The translations under genes were made by a program, and so were the position numbers. A stretch of DNA of 64,000 nt, from NCBI GenBank assembly GCA_963924555.1, contig OZ004587.1, positions 2,170,001 to 2,234,000 of the forward strand. Direction: 5' to 3'. This DNA comes from Crambe crambe (Eukaryota; Porifera; Demospongiae; Poecilosclerida; Crambeidae). The stretch's first letter is position 1; every line of letters starts with the position of its first letter. Below, piece after piece: positions 33,701 to 45,095 of the stretch. The notes below the pieces were generated by a model. It saw only the letters and a program-made list of their open reading frames with translations. It ran no database searches and was not told the DNA's origin.

Positions 33701-35552
33701 CCCATATTGACACACGTCTACAGTGGAACCTCTTAGAGAGGACTCTCAAGTCTCCATATTGACACACGTCTACAGTGGAACCTCTTAGAGAGGACTCTCA
33801 AGTCCCCATATTGACACACGTCTACAGTGGAACCTCTTAGAGAGGACTCTCAAGTCTCCATATTGACACACATCTACAGTGGAACCTCTTAGAGAGGACT
33901 CTCAAGTCCCCATATTGACACACGTCTACAGTGGAACCTCTTAGAGAGGACTCTCAAGTCCCCATATTGACACATGTCTACAGTGGAACCTCTTAGAGAG
34001 GACTCTCAAGTCTCCATATTGACACACGTCTACAGTGGAACCTCTTAGAGAGGACTCTCAAGTCCCCATATTGACACACGTCTACAGTGGAACCTCTTAG
34101 AGAGGACTCTCAAGTCCCCATATTGACACACGTCTACAGTGGAACCTCTTAGAGAGGACTCTCAAGTCTCCATATTGACACACGTCTACAGTGGAACCTC
34201 TTAGAGAGGACTCTCAAGTCCCCATATTGACACACGTCTACAGTGGAACCTCTTAGAGAGGACTCTCAAGTCTCCATATTGACACACGTCTACAGTGGAA
34301 CCTCTTAGAGAGGACTCTCAAGTCCCCATATTGACACACGTCTACAGTGGAACCTCTTAGAGAGGACTCTCAAGTCTCCATATTGACACACGTCTACAGT
34401 GGAACCTCTTAGAGAGGACTCTCAAGTCTCCATATTGACACACATCTACAGTGGAACCTCTTAGAGAGGACTCTCAAGTCCCCATATTGACACACGTCTA
34501 CAGTGGAACCTCTTAGAGAGGACTCTCAAGTCCCCATATTGACACACGTCTACAGTGGAACCTCTTAGAGAGGACTCTCAAGTCTCCATATTGACACACG
34601 TCTACAGTGGAACCTCTTAGAGAGGACTCTCAAGTCTCCATATTGACACACGTCTACAGTGGAACCTCTTAGAGAGGACTCTCAAGTCTCCATATTGACA
34701 CACGTCTACAGTGGAACCTCTTAGAGAGGACTCTCAAGTCCCCATATTGACACACATCTACAGTGGAACCTCTTAGAGAGGACTCTCAAGTCCCCATATT
34801 GACACATGTCTACAGTGGAACCTCTTAGAGAGGACTCTCAAGTCTCCATATTGACACACGTCTACAGTGGAACCTCTTAGAGAGGACTCTCAAGTCCCCA
34901 TATTGACACACGTCTACAGTGGAACCTCTTAGAGAGGACTCTCAAGTCTCCATATTGACACACGTCTACAGTGGAACCTCTTAGAGAGGACTCTCAAGTC
35001 TCCATATTGACACACATCTACAGTGGAACCTCTTAGAGAGGACTCTCAAGTCCCCATATTGACACACGTCTACAGTGGAACCTCTTAGAGAGGACTCTCA
35101 AGTCCCCATATTGACACACGTCTACAGTGGAACCTCTTAGAGAGGACTCTCAAGTCTCCATATTGACACACGTCTACAGTGGAACCTCTTAGAGAGGACT
35201 CTCAAGTCTCCATATTGACACACGTCTACAGTGGAACCTCTTAGAGAGGACTCTCAAGTCTCCATATTGACACACGTCTACAGTGGAACCTCTTAGAGAG
35301 GACTCTCAAGTCCCCATATTGACACACATCTACAGTGGAACCTCTTAGAGAGGACTCTCAAGTCCCCATATTGACACATGTCTACAGTGGAACCTCTTAG
35401 AGAGGACTCTCAAGTCTCCATATTGACACACGTCTACAGTGGAACCTCTTAGAGAGGACTCTCAAGTCCCCATATTGACACACGTCTACAGTGGAACCTC
35501 TTAGAGAGGACTCTCAAGTCTCCATATTGACACACGTCTACAGTGGAACCTC
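30714..35552. repeat. 52-bp satellite array, about 93 units, no indels, with higher-order repeats
   Basis: The unit begins TCTACAGTGGAACCTCTTAG and continues AGAGGACTCTCAAGTCTCC then ATATTGACACACG. Its first and last TCTACAGTGG starts (30753 and 35537) are 4784 bp apart, exactly 92 units. Variation is almost entirely single bases at three sites: AGTCTCC/AGTCCCC, CACG/CACA/CATG, and a rare AGAAAG. Read as a code, these variants show a 5-unit repeat twice near 30961-31481, a 20-unit (1040-bp) repeat 2.25 times at about 31481-33821, and an 11-unit (572-bp) repeat twice at about 34393-35537. 52 is not a multiple of 3 and no lasting reading frame exists. Confidence 0.95.
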
Positions 35553-35694
35553 TCGTTGTGGACACCTTTGCAACATGTAATAGAGTCCACATTAGAGAAG
35601 TCTCCAACATTCAGGTCACTCCATTTTGCTATGGGAAAAGGTGTCATGAGAGTTTAGTATTTGAGGGAGTCCACAATAAGGGGATCCACTCTAA
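35541..35694. mobile_element. MITE-like sequence joined to the satellite's right edge
   Basis: The last unit's ACAGTGGAACCTCT runs into CGTTGTGGACACC, and the mirrored GGGAGTCCACAATAAGGGGATCCACT lies at about 35664-35690. The imperfect inverted ends begin with the same AGTGGAACCTC that opens each satellite unit, a wording common at pogo/Tigger ends. Confidence 0.5.
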
Positions 35695-36478
35695 GGAAGT
35701 GACTCTATTTACAGCTAATGAAGGTCATAATAATAAATGACAGATCTTGGTGCAGCTGAGCCTTCCACAAATATCAATTTAAAAAGGAGGGTCTGGGCCG
35801 AGGCTAGATAACCATCAGTTCAAGTGGTAACATGTGAACTTTAACCTTAAAATATACTGGAGAGACTGAGAGATGGCCAGTGGCTGAGAACCAGAGGTCA
35901 AAGGAGAGGAGGGAGGAGTCACACAGACACTATTAGTAACCCATCGAGATTGAAGAATGTTTGAATGCATGTAGTCAGGATTTAAAGGTGGGAGTGCTGA
36001 GATAGTAAGCTATGCACTATGCTTTCCATTCCTACAAGTCAATCACACAAAAGCTACGTCAGTTTCTTCAACACAAGTCTACCACTGTGAAGACCACACC
36101 CATCCTTCTACCCACTTTAGTCGTGTCATCCACACAGTAGGTGAGATGTCTTCCCAAGCTTAATACCTGTTGGATACGATTGAGGATCATGTGACTTGGA
36201 GGAAAGGCTTATCATTACCCATTTACAACTTGGATGCATTCTGTAGGTGACCTTCTGACATGGCACTCTTGCCACAGCACTAAATAACAGTCAAGTGATC
36301 AGTGCAGTGTCATATCTCAGATCACTTATGGTGAATCTCTTAGCTATCACTATACCTGCTACAGTTTATATTACTGTTGACTGCTGCAAAGGACGTGGCC
36401 ACTACATTGTCACTCACTCAGCATCAAGCAGGTCCCTAGTCTAGTAATAATAATACAGACGTCTGGAGTAGCGGCGAC
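35695..36478. other. Stretch without assigned genes
   Basis: No repeat ends or exons supported. It may include the promoter region of the plus-strand exon series that follows, but no promoter motif is clear. Confidence 0.35.
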
Positions 36479-36523
36479 CCTTACCAACCAAGCCCTTCCG
36501 ATGGTTTGGTAAGGGTCGTGGTA
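36479..36523 (+). promoter_or_regulatory. Hairpin just before a start codon
   Basis: CGACCCTTACCAACCA and its complement TGGTTTGGTAAGGGTCG, with one bulge and an 11-base loop, end six bases before the ATG at 36529. If transcribed this forms a stable 5' leader stem. The role is unknown. Confidence 0.4.
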
Positions 36524-36528
36524 GCATC

Positions 36529-36654
36529 ATGTGGGCCGCCTGGGATGCATGGAGCCGGAGATCTCGAAAAAAAATTCAGATCGCTACAGTACCAATTGTT
36601 GCAAAGAAAGAGCCCGGGGACAATGACTTATTGCCCAAGTTTGACCTGTTCAAG
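36529..36654 (+). CDS. Putative first exon, unknown product
   Basis: ATG 36529 opens MWAAWDAWSRRSRKKIQIAT and the frame runs 42 codons to PKFDLFK, then an AAG/GTAAAT donor, phase 0. The next candidate exon is 37075-37155, also phase 0. I do not recognise the sequence; it is rich in Trp at the start and basic in the middle. It may belong to the talin-like exon series that follows or to a separate short gene. Confidence 0.45.
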
Positions 36655-37074
36655 GTAAATGCACAGCATAATAATCAGTGTAATAGATTAGATTGTCCCA
36701 TACACACCTTTAATAAGGCCTTAGGGTCTTAGACTTTTGGTCATTATACACTGTTTTTACCTCTTCAATGGTCCCACTCAGATTCTAGTTGATTGGCTGA
36801 AAGCACATGCATTGCTGCTGGATTTCTCAGTAACAAACTACCTATAACCTTTGAACCCCCTTATGTATGTTAGATGAATTTATGTGGAGGGTGGAACACA
36901 TTCAGAGGCTTTTGGTTCTTTATTGGATGCCATAACTAACCAATATCCTGTCCCATAAATTATCAATGCATCCATTTAAATATACCTTGTCATTCATCAT
37001 CTAGAAATTAAAATCTCCCATATACAAATTCACAAAATTATAAATCAATGTCTATTTCTCCCAATAGGCTATAG

Positions 37075-37155
37075 CTCCTGTCCTTCAACCATAACGAGCC
37101 ACTTAGTGATCTGTCGTACTTCCACTGCTTGGACCTGGTCACCAAAACATCTAAG
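37075..37155 (+). CDS. Putative second exon, unknown product
   Basis: Between acceptor GGCTATAG and an AAG/GTACAG donor, 27 codons read LLSFNHNEPLSDLSYFHCLD and LVTKTSK. Phase 0 on both sides fits the exon at 36529-36654. The intron of 420 bp is ordinary. A competing acceptor six bases earlier gives a stop in this frame. Confidence 0.4.
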
Positions 37156-37708
37156 GTACAGTGAATCAACTACATCTCACTCTACTTACGTATGGTGGTA
37201 CATGGTTGGACCAAAAGCAAAGCCATTATTGTGTTACTAAAATGAGCAAGAACAGGTCAAGATTTGCTTCCTATGGGTTGAATAATTCAAGGGTCTCATC
37301 CCTACATGTTATGAAGTCAATATTTGCAGTTCCCTAGGACTTACCACCACAAAGGTCAATATTGATAACAATGACAGTTGCTTTTGATTTGGAAATTTTC
37401 GAGGAGATGGTTATCATTATATAAAATCCACGAAACTTCTACCCCACGAAAATCTCCTGCTCTGCAGTAATTATTTGTATGGATAATATTCATGGAAATT
37501 CTCTACCTGTTAACTTGTGTACATTATGACTGTTAGGTTCTGGGAGAGGCAGGTGTCTTGATCACTAGGAAAAGCCTTTTATATAGTGGCCCACTGAAAC
37601 CAACTCAGCAAGCCTCTGCCAATGTAACTGATGATAATACTAACTAAGATCAAGGTATGTATGTGTACATGAAACAATTAAACCTGCAGCTGTTTGAATA
37701 CCTGCCCT

Positions 37709-37733
37709 GGGGGGGGGGGGGGGGGGGGGGGGG
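37709..37733. repeat. Poly-G run
   Basis: About 25 consecutive G inside the exon-series region. Similar runs occur at about 6046-6056, 50543-50569 and 51337-51357, with C-runs at 7261-7283 and 30693-30706. They produce false Gly- or Pro-rich open frames. Confidence 0.85.
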
Positions 37734-38345
37734 AGGTCGGACAAGCTTTTTGCAAAATTGGCTTAACCTTTTTTCTGAATCTGAATCTCCAAAACAGGAT
37801 GGGGATCAATTGGGTTCATTCCCTTTTCATAAATCTACCTGTTAGATTTATCTACGCAGTCCATACGCAGTCCAATTAGAGTCCGTTCAAAGCGTACCAA
37901 CCTCACCTTCGAAGAATGTATTGAAATTCTATGTGAATAAAAAGTGCCTACTCAGCAATAATATCCCTGACTCTCCCCTTCCCAGGACATGCCTTGAATT
38001 GTCTGATTCAACAACTTATACATGCTTCAGAACTGAATAAACATTTTGAAATCTAAAGTTATCTCATCAGAGAGTAAATCGTCCTTGTCACTCGTTATTA
38101 GGCACACCTCATTCATAAACGCATAACTGTTAGTTGCTGGTTAATTTTCTTGTAGTAAATTAGTATGCTTTCAAAAATTCTCTCCATTTATGGTGGGCAT
38201 TATATTGAGATCAAGGTATGCACACATTGAACAAACCTTCTACCCCCAGCCTTCAGGGTTTCAGGAGACATTCCCCTTTCCCCATATCTGTGACTTTCAT
38301 ACTATATCTGTTGGGCCATTCATATGGTGTCAAAGTAATCTTTAT

Positions 38346-38906
38346 GTAATATTTAGTTCACTCTTTTCTAGCTCTAAGTGTTTTAATGCACCTGCACGAG
38401 CATTATAGCATCATTCGAGTGCACCATGCATTAAAACACATGGAGCTAGAATAGAGTGATCTAAACATTTTAGTGCTGATCACATGACTTGTGACCAATC
38501 AAATTCCAGTTGGTCCTTACACAACCCTAGCCCTAGCTAGCCTAGCCCTAGTACCTAGCAAGCTCTGACATACTTTGGTTCAGTAAGAATGCTCTAATTT
38601 AATGATATTCAAAAAAAATAAACGAGGTAAATTCCTGAGGTTTTCCTGTTTGAAACCCAATGTAATAAGTGAAATGCTAAAGTCTATAAAAGAAAACATT
38701 AAGACATATACTTACTGTAAGCACTAGGGACTGAGGCTGGAAGGTCATAGTCCTAGTGGATCTTCCACTAGGCTCCTATGTACCTTCAGCACAGTTCCCC
38801 AAGTGTGCACTAAACATTTAGTGCACATAAAAGTGTGCTTTATGAGATTTAAAGTACACTTTTCAGAGGATCTGATTGGTCACAAGTCATGTGACCAGCA
38901 CTAAAA
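38346..38906 (+). mobile_element. R3 element, copy A (empty site for the 55-bp insertion)
   Basis: Inverted copy of 55320-55889. It contains a palindromic front part (AGCTCTAAGTGTTTTAATGC..GCATTAAAACACATGGAGCT) and inner inverted ends, AGTGCTGATCACATGACTTG and CAAGTCATGTGACCAGCACT. At 38724-38732 it has CTAGGGACT uninterrupted, where copy B carries an insertion. At 38752-38772 it has its own 21-bp palindrome (CCTAGTGGATCTTCCACTAG plus G) that copy B lacks. Confidence 0.75.
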
Positions 38907-39142
38907 TTGTATAGACGGCAAATTTATTTTTTCTATTGATGACATTTGCTTGCATGGATCTGAAAATGAGCAGAGTCAATCAGAAATGTAGCAAGAAAAG
39001 TGTGCAATGAATTTGTCGTTTTCCTGGAGCTTCATAAGTAGTAGATACAGAAGATTTACTCATTGGAAAAAGGGATAGGCATAAATTATGTAATATTTAT
39101 TATGATATCTGCTATTGAATCTCCTCCCCTTTATTACTGTAG

Positions 39143-39232
39143 ATCACTGGAGGTGCAGCTGTGAAGAAGATCACTGAGACAGTGAAACCAGCTCAGCAAG
39201 TCTCTGCCAATGTACGTACCACTAAGATCAAG
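39143..39232 (+). pseudogene. Talin-like linker exon, best-preserved copy
   Basis: Acceptor ATTACTGTAG and donor AAG/GTATGT enclose exactly 30 codons: ITGGAAVKKITETVKPAQQV then SANVRTTKIK, phase 0 both sides. It resembles the Ala/Lys-rich linker ahead of the I/LWEQ module of talin (GAAAAIEAAAKKLEQLKPRA in vertebrates). Copies at 45413-45481 (MTDAAVKKTTTINVIDEDTT) and near 46470-46531 (AVKATETLVKTSANGTDDDA) are shorter but open. Those at 37537, 41847 and 44092 carry stops. Confidence 0.6.
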
Positions 39233-39509
39233 GTATGTACCATATGTGTTCATGATACAAACCTCTCATACATAATTCCAGTTTAACTTGTGCTGATGTA
39301 TAGTCCAGAGGGGACATCCCTTATCGGTGCACCCCGTAGTCTTTACCAACCAATGAGGTCTAGTAGAGTCAGCCAGTTAGACTATGATTGGGAAGGAGAT
39401 GTCCCCAGTACATGTCCGATGGTGCATAGACAATCCACATATCCTAGAATAATACTATCCACGTTCATCCAGGTGGCCATACATGCACACACTGGTAGAG
39501 TATCTGTGT

Positions 39510-40640
39510 GAGATACTTTGCATATCCTAGGATACTCTTGGGATACTATACATACTCTGTGGCATATCCCCACATACCTGGAATAGTTTGCTCATCCCAA
39601 GATACTCTTTGGATACTACTGGGATACTGGCCCATCCCAGTGGGATACTACACATATGTAAACTGCAGTATGTCCTCATGTACCCACTGACAGAGTATGT
39701 ACAGACACCTGAGATACTCTGTCCATCCCAGGATACTCTTTGGATACTACTGGGATACTGGCCCATCCCAGTGGGATACTACACATACGTAAACTGCAGT
39801 ATGTCCTCATGTACCCACTGACAGAGTATGTACAGACACCTGAGATACTCAGGATACTATTGGGATACTACACTTACACTGCAGTATATCTCCACCACTG
39901 GCAGGATATCTACGGATACCTGGCATATTTTGCCCAACCTAGGATACTAGTGGGATACTACACATACACTGCAGTATATCCCCATATACCCACTGACTAA
40001 GTATCTATGGATACCTGGGATACTTCCCATCCCAGGATAACATTGACCTGTCTGATATCAACTCCATAGGAGGTTAAAAAACAAGTAAGGTGAACTTAAA
40101 TTAAGGGTGCTTTCAATAGCAACGCCCGTGCTTCTATTTCTAGAGTAAGAAAATGTTGTCCTGCACTTATACTGCCTAATTTTCATGGGTGCTATGAACA
40201 ACTTTGCTAATGCCTGTAATTCTCAGGAACTGTTGGACTTGGATATTTTTTTCTCTCAGACTATATTCCACAACATACCTGTTCTCATTTTTTGTTTATT
40301 CTTAATCGACCTTGTGATTTGAAAAGTCTAAGCTAGATACAGAAAAAATGTTGATCACCTTGGCTTATGAAAGCTGCATGCCAAAAATGAGCTGATTCCA
40401 ACCAGATGTACGAGGTAATCAAAGCTTTATGGGATACTACTGGGATACTACACTTACACTGCAGTATATCTCCACCACTGGCAGGATATCTACAGATACC
40501 AGGCATATTTTGCCCATCCTAGGATACTAGTGGGATACTACACATACACTGCAGTATATCCTCATATACCCACTGACTAAGTATCTATGGATACCTGGGA
40601 TACTTCCCATCCCAGGATAACATTGACCTGTCTGATTCAA
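39510..40640. repeat. GGATACT repeat family with nested duplications
   Basis: Units built on TGGGATACTACACATACACT, GCAGTATATCCCCATATACC and CACTG..GAGTATCTATGGATACC. A 131-bp tandem copy lies at about 39601-39860, and a 230-bp direct duplication at about 39850-40060 and 40435-40640. Further blocks lie at 44170-44350 (opposite orientation), 44510-44600 and 45640-45750. All lie between the talin-like exons and probably travelled with their duplication. Confidence 0.75.
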
Positions 40641-40930
40641 CACCGTAGGAAGTTTTAAAAAACAAGGAGCAGATAAGCAAGGGGAACTTAAATTAACAAC
40701 TAGAGCAACGAAATTAGCAACTAACAGTTAATTATTGTGTTTATAAATGATCTGATAACTTTAGAGATGATGATGTAACCTACTAAAATTCTCAAAAGCC
40801 TTTCTCTCTAATTAACACCTTATACATGCTTCACAACTTCAGAACGAATCTTTCCTCTCAAGTTATCTCATCAATCGTTGCTCGTTATTAGGCAAGGCAA
40901 TAAATGCATAATAGTTAGACAACGAGACCT

Positions 40931-41033
40931 AGGGATCTAAGTTATTTAGAGACCCGAGGGCCCTGGGCTGTAACGACCCGAGCGCAGTGAGGGCGCTACT
41001 AAGGGCCCAAGGGTCTCTAAATAACTTAGATCC
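40931..41033. mobile_element. Hairpin MITE
   Basis: AGGGATCTAAGTTATTTAGA..CCCGAGGGCCC is mirrored by GGGCCCAAGGGTCTCTAAAT then AACTTAGATCCT, with a GC-rich tip. A related end fragment (TAGATCCTGTTGGTTGAG) lies at 53117. Confidence 0.7.
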
Positions 41034-42321
41034 TGTTGGTCAAGTTGCCTAACTTATTTAGAACATAGCAACATATTAGTTTTGGAACTTAGACTAAAGT
41101 AGAAAGGCTTCAAATGAATCGCTAAAGTTAGCTAGTCAGCCCGTGCATGGAAAATCCAGCAGCTGGGAATCACCCGAACTAAGGTAGGCTTTCTAGCTTA
41201 TATGCTTGAAAATATGAACTAACTAAGCTTTCTACGCTACCTTCAGTACTTGTTACTCTTTTCTAGGCTTTAGTTGGTACTTACTAGCGTTAGGAGGCGA
41301 GAAACTAGCTTTCACCATAATGGTTTTTTGACAAGTCTTCTTATCTAATACATGCCCACCAGGTGGGGTTGGTTGGTTACTATGGATTCATAACAATATT
41401 TCTAATTACTGCCCACCACAGGTTTACTAAGTTACTAAGTGCCCGGGGCACTTAGTAAACCTACTGTTAGACACTTAGTATCCCTGTGATGCGTTATGAG
41501 GTTTAGAAGATCTGCTTTTGTATTGTGAATGTACAGAGCTGTGTTCTAATAACTGTTAGTCGCTGGTTAATTTTCTTGTTGGTCCATCATGTAATCTCAC
41601 TATTTGGCTTGTACTGCTTGCTAACAGCAGTGGTGGTGTGCTTTAATTATGTGGATTATGGACATATAATGTAGTATGTAATTTGCTCATTCAGGAAGTG
41701 ATTGAGTGAATTAGCTGATACGTAACTAGCTATGCTTTTTAAAATTACTCCATTTATGGTGGGCAGGGGTTCATTTAAGGGGGGAATGGTTCGCCCCCCT
41801 TGGAATTTAAGTAATATTAACTAACATCAATGTGTTTGTACTGTAGGTGATTGGTGCAGCGGCCACTGAGATATTAGTGAAAGCAGCTCAATACTGACAA
41901 GGTATGCACACATCAAACAAACCTCATCTGTCTATTCCCAGCCTTCAGGGTTTCATGAATTGAATTGAGGCATTAAATGATCCCTATATCTGTGACTCCT
42001 TCACTTTCTTACTCTATCTGTCAGACCACTTGTATGGTGTCTGTGCTGTATGTAGAAAGGTTTATTAGTATAAAGGCAAATTTATTTTCTACTGATGACA
42101 TTTGCTGCAGTAGTTGCTGACTATTCCCAAGGACATGGCAATTGCTTTAGGATCGAGATCTGATAGGCACATGCCACTCGTACTGCCACGGGCAAGAAAG
42201 TGTCCAGGACCCTACCTTGGACAAACTGAAGACGTCTGTTAATTAAGGTTGGTATGCATGCTTCTGATGTGATCCACTATAATGATAACAAGTAAAGGGA
42301 AAAAAAAATTTAAAAAATGAA

Positions 42322-42834
42322 AGTTGATGTAGGGATGACAAAAAACAGTGTAGCTACAAAAAAATAAAGAAACAAGGAAAGAAATTGTGAAAAGGAAATG
42401 TATGATCCCTACATCAAACCAAGAAATTATAGTAGCTAGCTATTATACTTTGACTATTCAGCTAATATACGTAAGTAGCTATCATAAGATGTTCCATATG
42501 AAACAATATATGGTACAACTATAGTATTATGTGATGCTACTACTAGCTAGGTGGTGGTATTCATAGAATGTACTTGGTGCTCACATATTGATTCAACCTC
42601 ACTGAAAGTACAATCTCAACCACCTGCTAAGAGTTACTGCTAATAGATTTTCATCTTTGAAAGGGACAGCCTCTCTAGGTTTGTATTATGGTAGATTGTT
42701 CATTGCTACCATTGATAGGCTTGATGTAGGGATGATAATATATCAACCATTTTCTTTTCACAATTTCTTTCCTTGTTTCTTTTTTTTTTTTTTTTTTTTT
42801 TTTTGTGCACTGTTTTTTGTCATCCCTACATCAA
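42322..42834. repeat. Two GATGTAGGGATGA elements in inverted orientation
   Basis: 42322-42418 and 42722-42834 are mirror copies, each edged by GATGTAGGGATGA or its complement TCATCCCTACATC and containing AAGGAAAGAAATTGTGAAAA. The right copy carries a 20-plus T run. The wording GATGTAGGGATGACC also opens the palindromes at 49308 and 58718. Confidence 0.65.
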
Positions 42835-42949
42835 CTTAAAATTTTTTTCCTTTACTTGTTTTCTTTCTTTTTCTTTTTTTTTTTGTTATCTAACTCATAG
42901 CTACCCTGCCTACGCATATACGCCCTTGGTATACAAACTTTTTATAGAG

Positions 42950-43660
42950 AACTACCCAGGCTCTAAAATTTTGTGGAGGCAGTCATTAGAGCACTTTGCA
43001 TCTCCACATGCGCCAAAAATCTTCCGTGACACATGATACAATACTGCTGAATCAGCACTGTGGTAGACAGCTATGTACTTCTTCTCGGACAGGTCCAAAC
43101 TTGAGTGCTTCATCAAGCTTAGATAGGCTACACAGGCTATTAATAGCAACATACACAGCACGTAATAAAGAATGCAAAATAGGATAAAGACTGGCAGCTG
43201 ATCTCAAAAATCCTAAGTCTGCTTTTGTATTCTGTCAAATATATAAATAGACTTAAGATCGAAGAAAGGGCAGACTTTGGTGAGGGTTTGCACTCGGCAG
43301 CGAGCCTTACTTCTATGATTCTGCATGCATACCTCTTTGCAAAAAGACCTGATGTTTTGACCATCGACCAAAGTGGGATATGTACGTAGGCAAGAAGAGA
43401 ATGTTTCTGAGAGTACTGTTAGTAGTGATAGGGTCAAAGTGCAAACCTCTCACTGTTTGATCTTAAGAACATGAAGAATGAGAAATAATGCATTTTTACT
43501 GCTCTTCTGTGATAAGTCTTTCAGCCTCCAAAATTCTCCTGCATGATAAGAATGTGCATGAAATACAGGGTAAGCAGTCATAGCAGCTATAACTTACCTT
43601 TTCTGAGAAAATCCAACTTCATTTTGTACTAGTCCTATGGAGGATCATAGGTCATCCCTA
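42950..43660. other. Intergenic/intronic stretch
   Basis: Starts with a TAGCCT-family inner fragment (42955-43030, CTCTAAAATTTTGTGGAGGC). A GAGAG-hairpin MITE end follows at 43654-43690 (CATCCCTACATAGAGAGCGC). Open frames at 43140-43437 on the minus strand are not recognisable. Confidence 0.4.
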
Positions 43661-44684
43661 CATAGAGAGCGCTATCGCACTCTCTGATTATGGTACTCTT
43701 TATCTGGAAAATAATTACGAATATCCTTTTTTTTCCCCTTAGCTAATATTTCTTCCCTTCTAAAGGCAGTGAAGAAAGGGAGTTAGATCCCCATGGATTG
43801 ATGCCATGGATTGATGCTCAGTTGGAGAGATATGACTTGATCCAGTGACCTCCTGTTTCTGCACTCTCCACCCCTGCAGATCTCACATGTAGTACAAAGG
43901 TATAAAAGATATGTAAATGTGGACTCCATAATAATACATCTTTTTCCTGGTCCATCCATGCAAGTGTGTAATGACAATAATACCTGCTATTGAATCCCCT
44001 CCCCTTTAATAGGAAAAGCCTTTTATATAGTGGCCCTGTCCCACTCATGTCCAAGTTTGCCATCATAATCCTCCATGTGTCTGTACTGTAGGTGGTGCAG
44101 CTGTGAAGAAGACATCAGTGAAAGCAACTCAACAAGTCTTTGCCAATGTAACTCTACTAAGATAGTATATGCCACAGAGTATGTGTAGTATCCCACTGGG
44201 ATGGGCAAACTATCCCAGGTATCCATAGATACTCTGCCAGTGGGTATATATATGGGGAGTATCCCAGTAGTATCCAAGGAGTATCCTGGAATGGGTAAAG
44301 TATATGTCACAGAGTATGTGTCCTGGGATATGTGAAGTATCCCAGCAGTTATTCACAGATACTCTACTAATGTGTACGCATATGACCAATTGGCCACCTG
44401 GATGCACCAATACATTTGAAGAGGGATGTCCCCTCTGGACTATACACCAGCACAAGTTAAACAGCTGGAAATAAGTTTGTACACATACGTATTATACCTT
44501 GCTTTGCCCATTCCAGGATACTCCTGGGATACTCATACCCACTGGCAGAATATCTATGGATACCTGCCCATCCCAGTGGGATACTACACATGCGTACACT
44601 GCAGCACATGTATGTATCTTTAACTTTGCTGGAGATTTGACTGAGGCCAACTGTTATTATTTTCCCTCTCCTCTGTACATGTAG

Positions 44685-44783
44685 CATGCAGATGAAGGCA
44701 GATTCTTGAAGTGGTTAAGAATATTGCTAGGGAAGAGCAAGCTCAGCTGCAACCCCAAATCAGAGGATGGACTCATCTCAGCT
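44685..44783 (+). pseudogene. Talin-like exon ending GLISA
   Basis: Acceptor ACATGTAG, donor GTGAGT, 99 nt. One frame ends SEDGLISA, matching talin's WSQGLISA. Another frame of the same exon gives ILEVVKNIAREEQAQLQ, matching talin's QILEAAKSIA just upstream. The two halves are therefore out of frame with each other, so the exon is decayed. Confidence 0.6.
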
Positions 44784-44940
44784 GTGAGTAGATACAAGTA
44801 TTGTTTATTGAATTAATTTGTTGTGGTTTGTTTGTTTTGATAGTGAAGAATGAGTTGTTATTACTAGTTGGTTGGCAGTTGTGACTATGTAAACTCTTAT
44901 TATGCAATTGGTGTGATTAGGTATTGTTTTGTGTGTGCAG

Positions 44941-45095
44941 GCTAAGCTGGTTGCCAGTGTTATGTGAAGCTGCCAATGGAGTGGTGCAAGGTCAGGCTCA
45001 GGGATAGTGGCTATCAAGGGCTGTTGCCTCTCCTCTACTGCTCAGCTGCTCAATGCCTATCAGGTGAAGGCTGACGGAACAACAGGAGATTACAG
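44941..45095 (+). pseudogene. Talin I/LWEQ exon, copy 1
   Basis: Acceptor TGTGTGCAG and donor TACAG/GTACAT. Pieces read AKLVASV, then EAANGVVQGQAQG, then STAQLLNAYQVKADGTTGDY, in more than one frame. The wording is close to talin (NLCEAANAAVQG; STAQLLVACKVKAD). It is not translatable as one frame. Confidence 0.65.

Noticed and set aside
30714-35552. CRISPR-like appearance of regularly spaced repeats
   Set aside because: Units are directly joined 52-mers with no unique spacers and there are no cas genes; the context is an animal genome. It is a satellite array.
39508-40000. Tyr/Pro-rich ORFs (RILLGYYTYTAVYPH type)
   Set aside because: They are translations of the GGATACT minisatellite and repeat because the DNA does.
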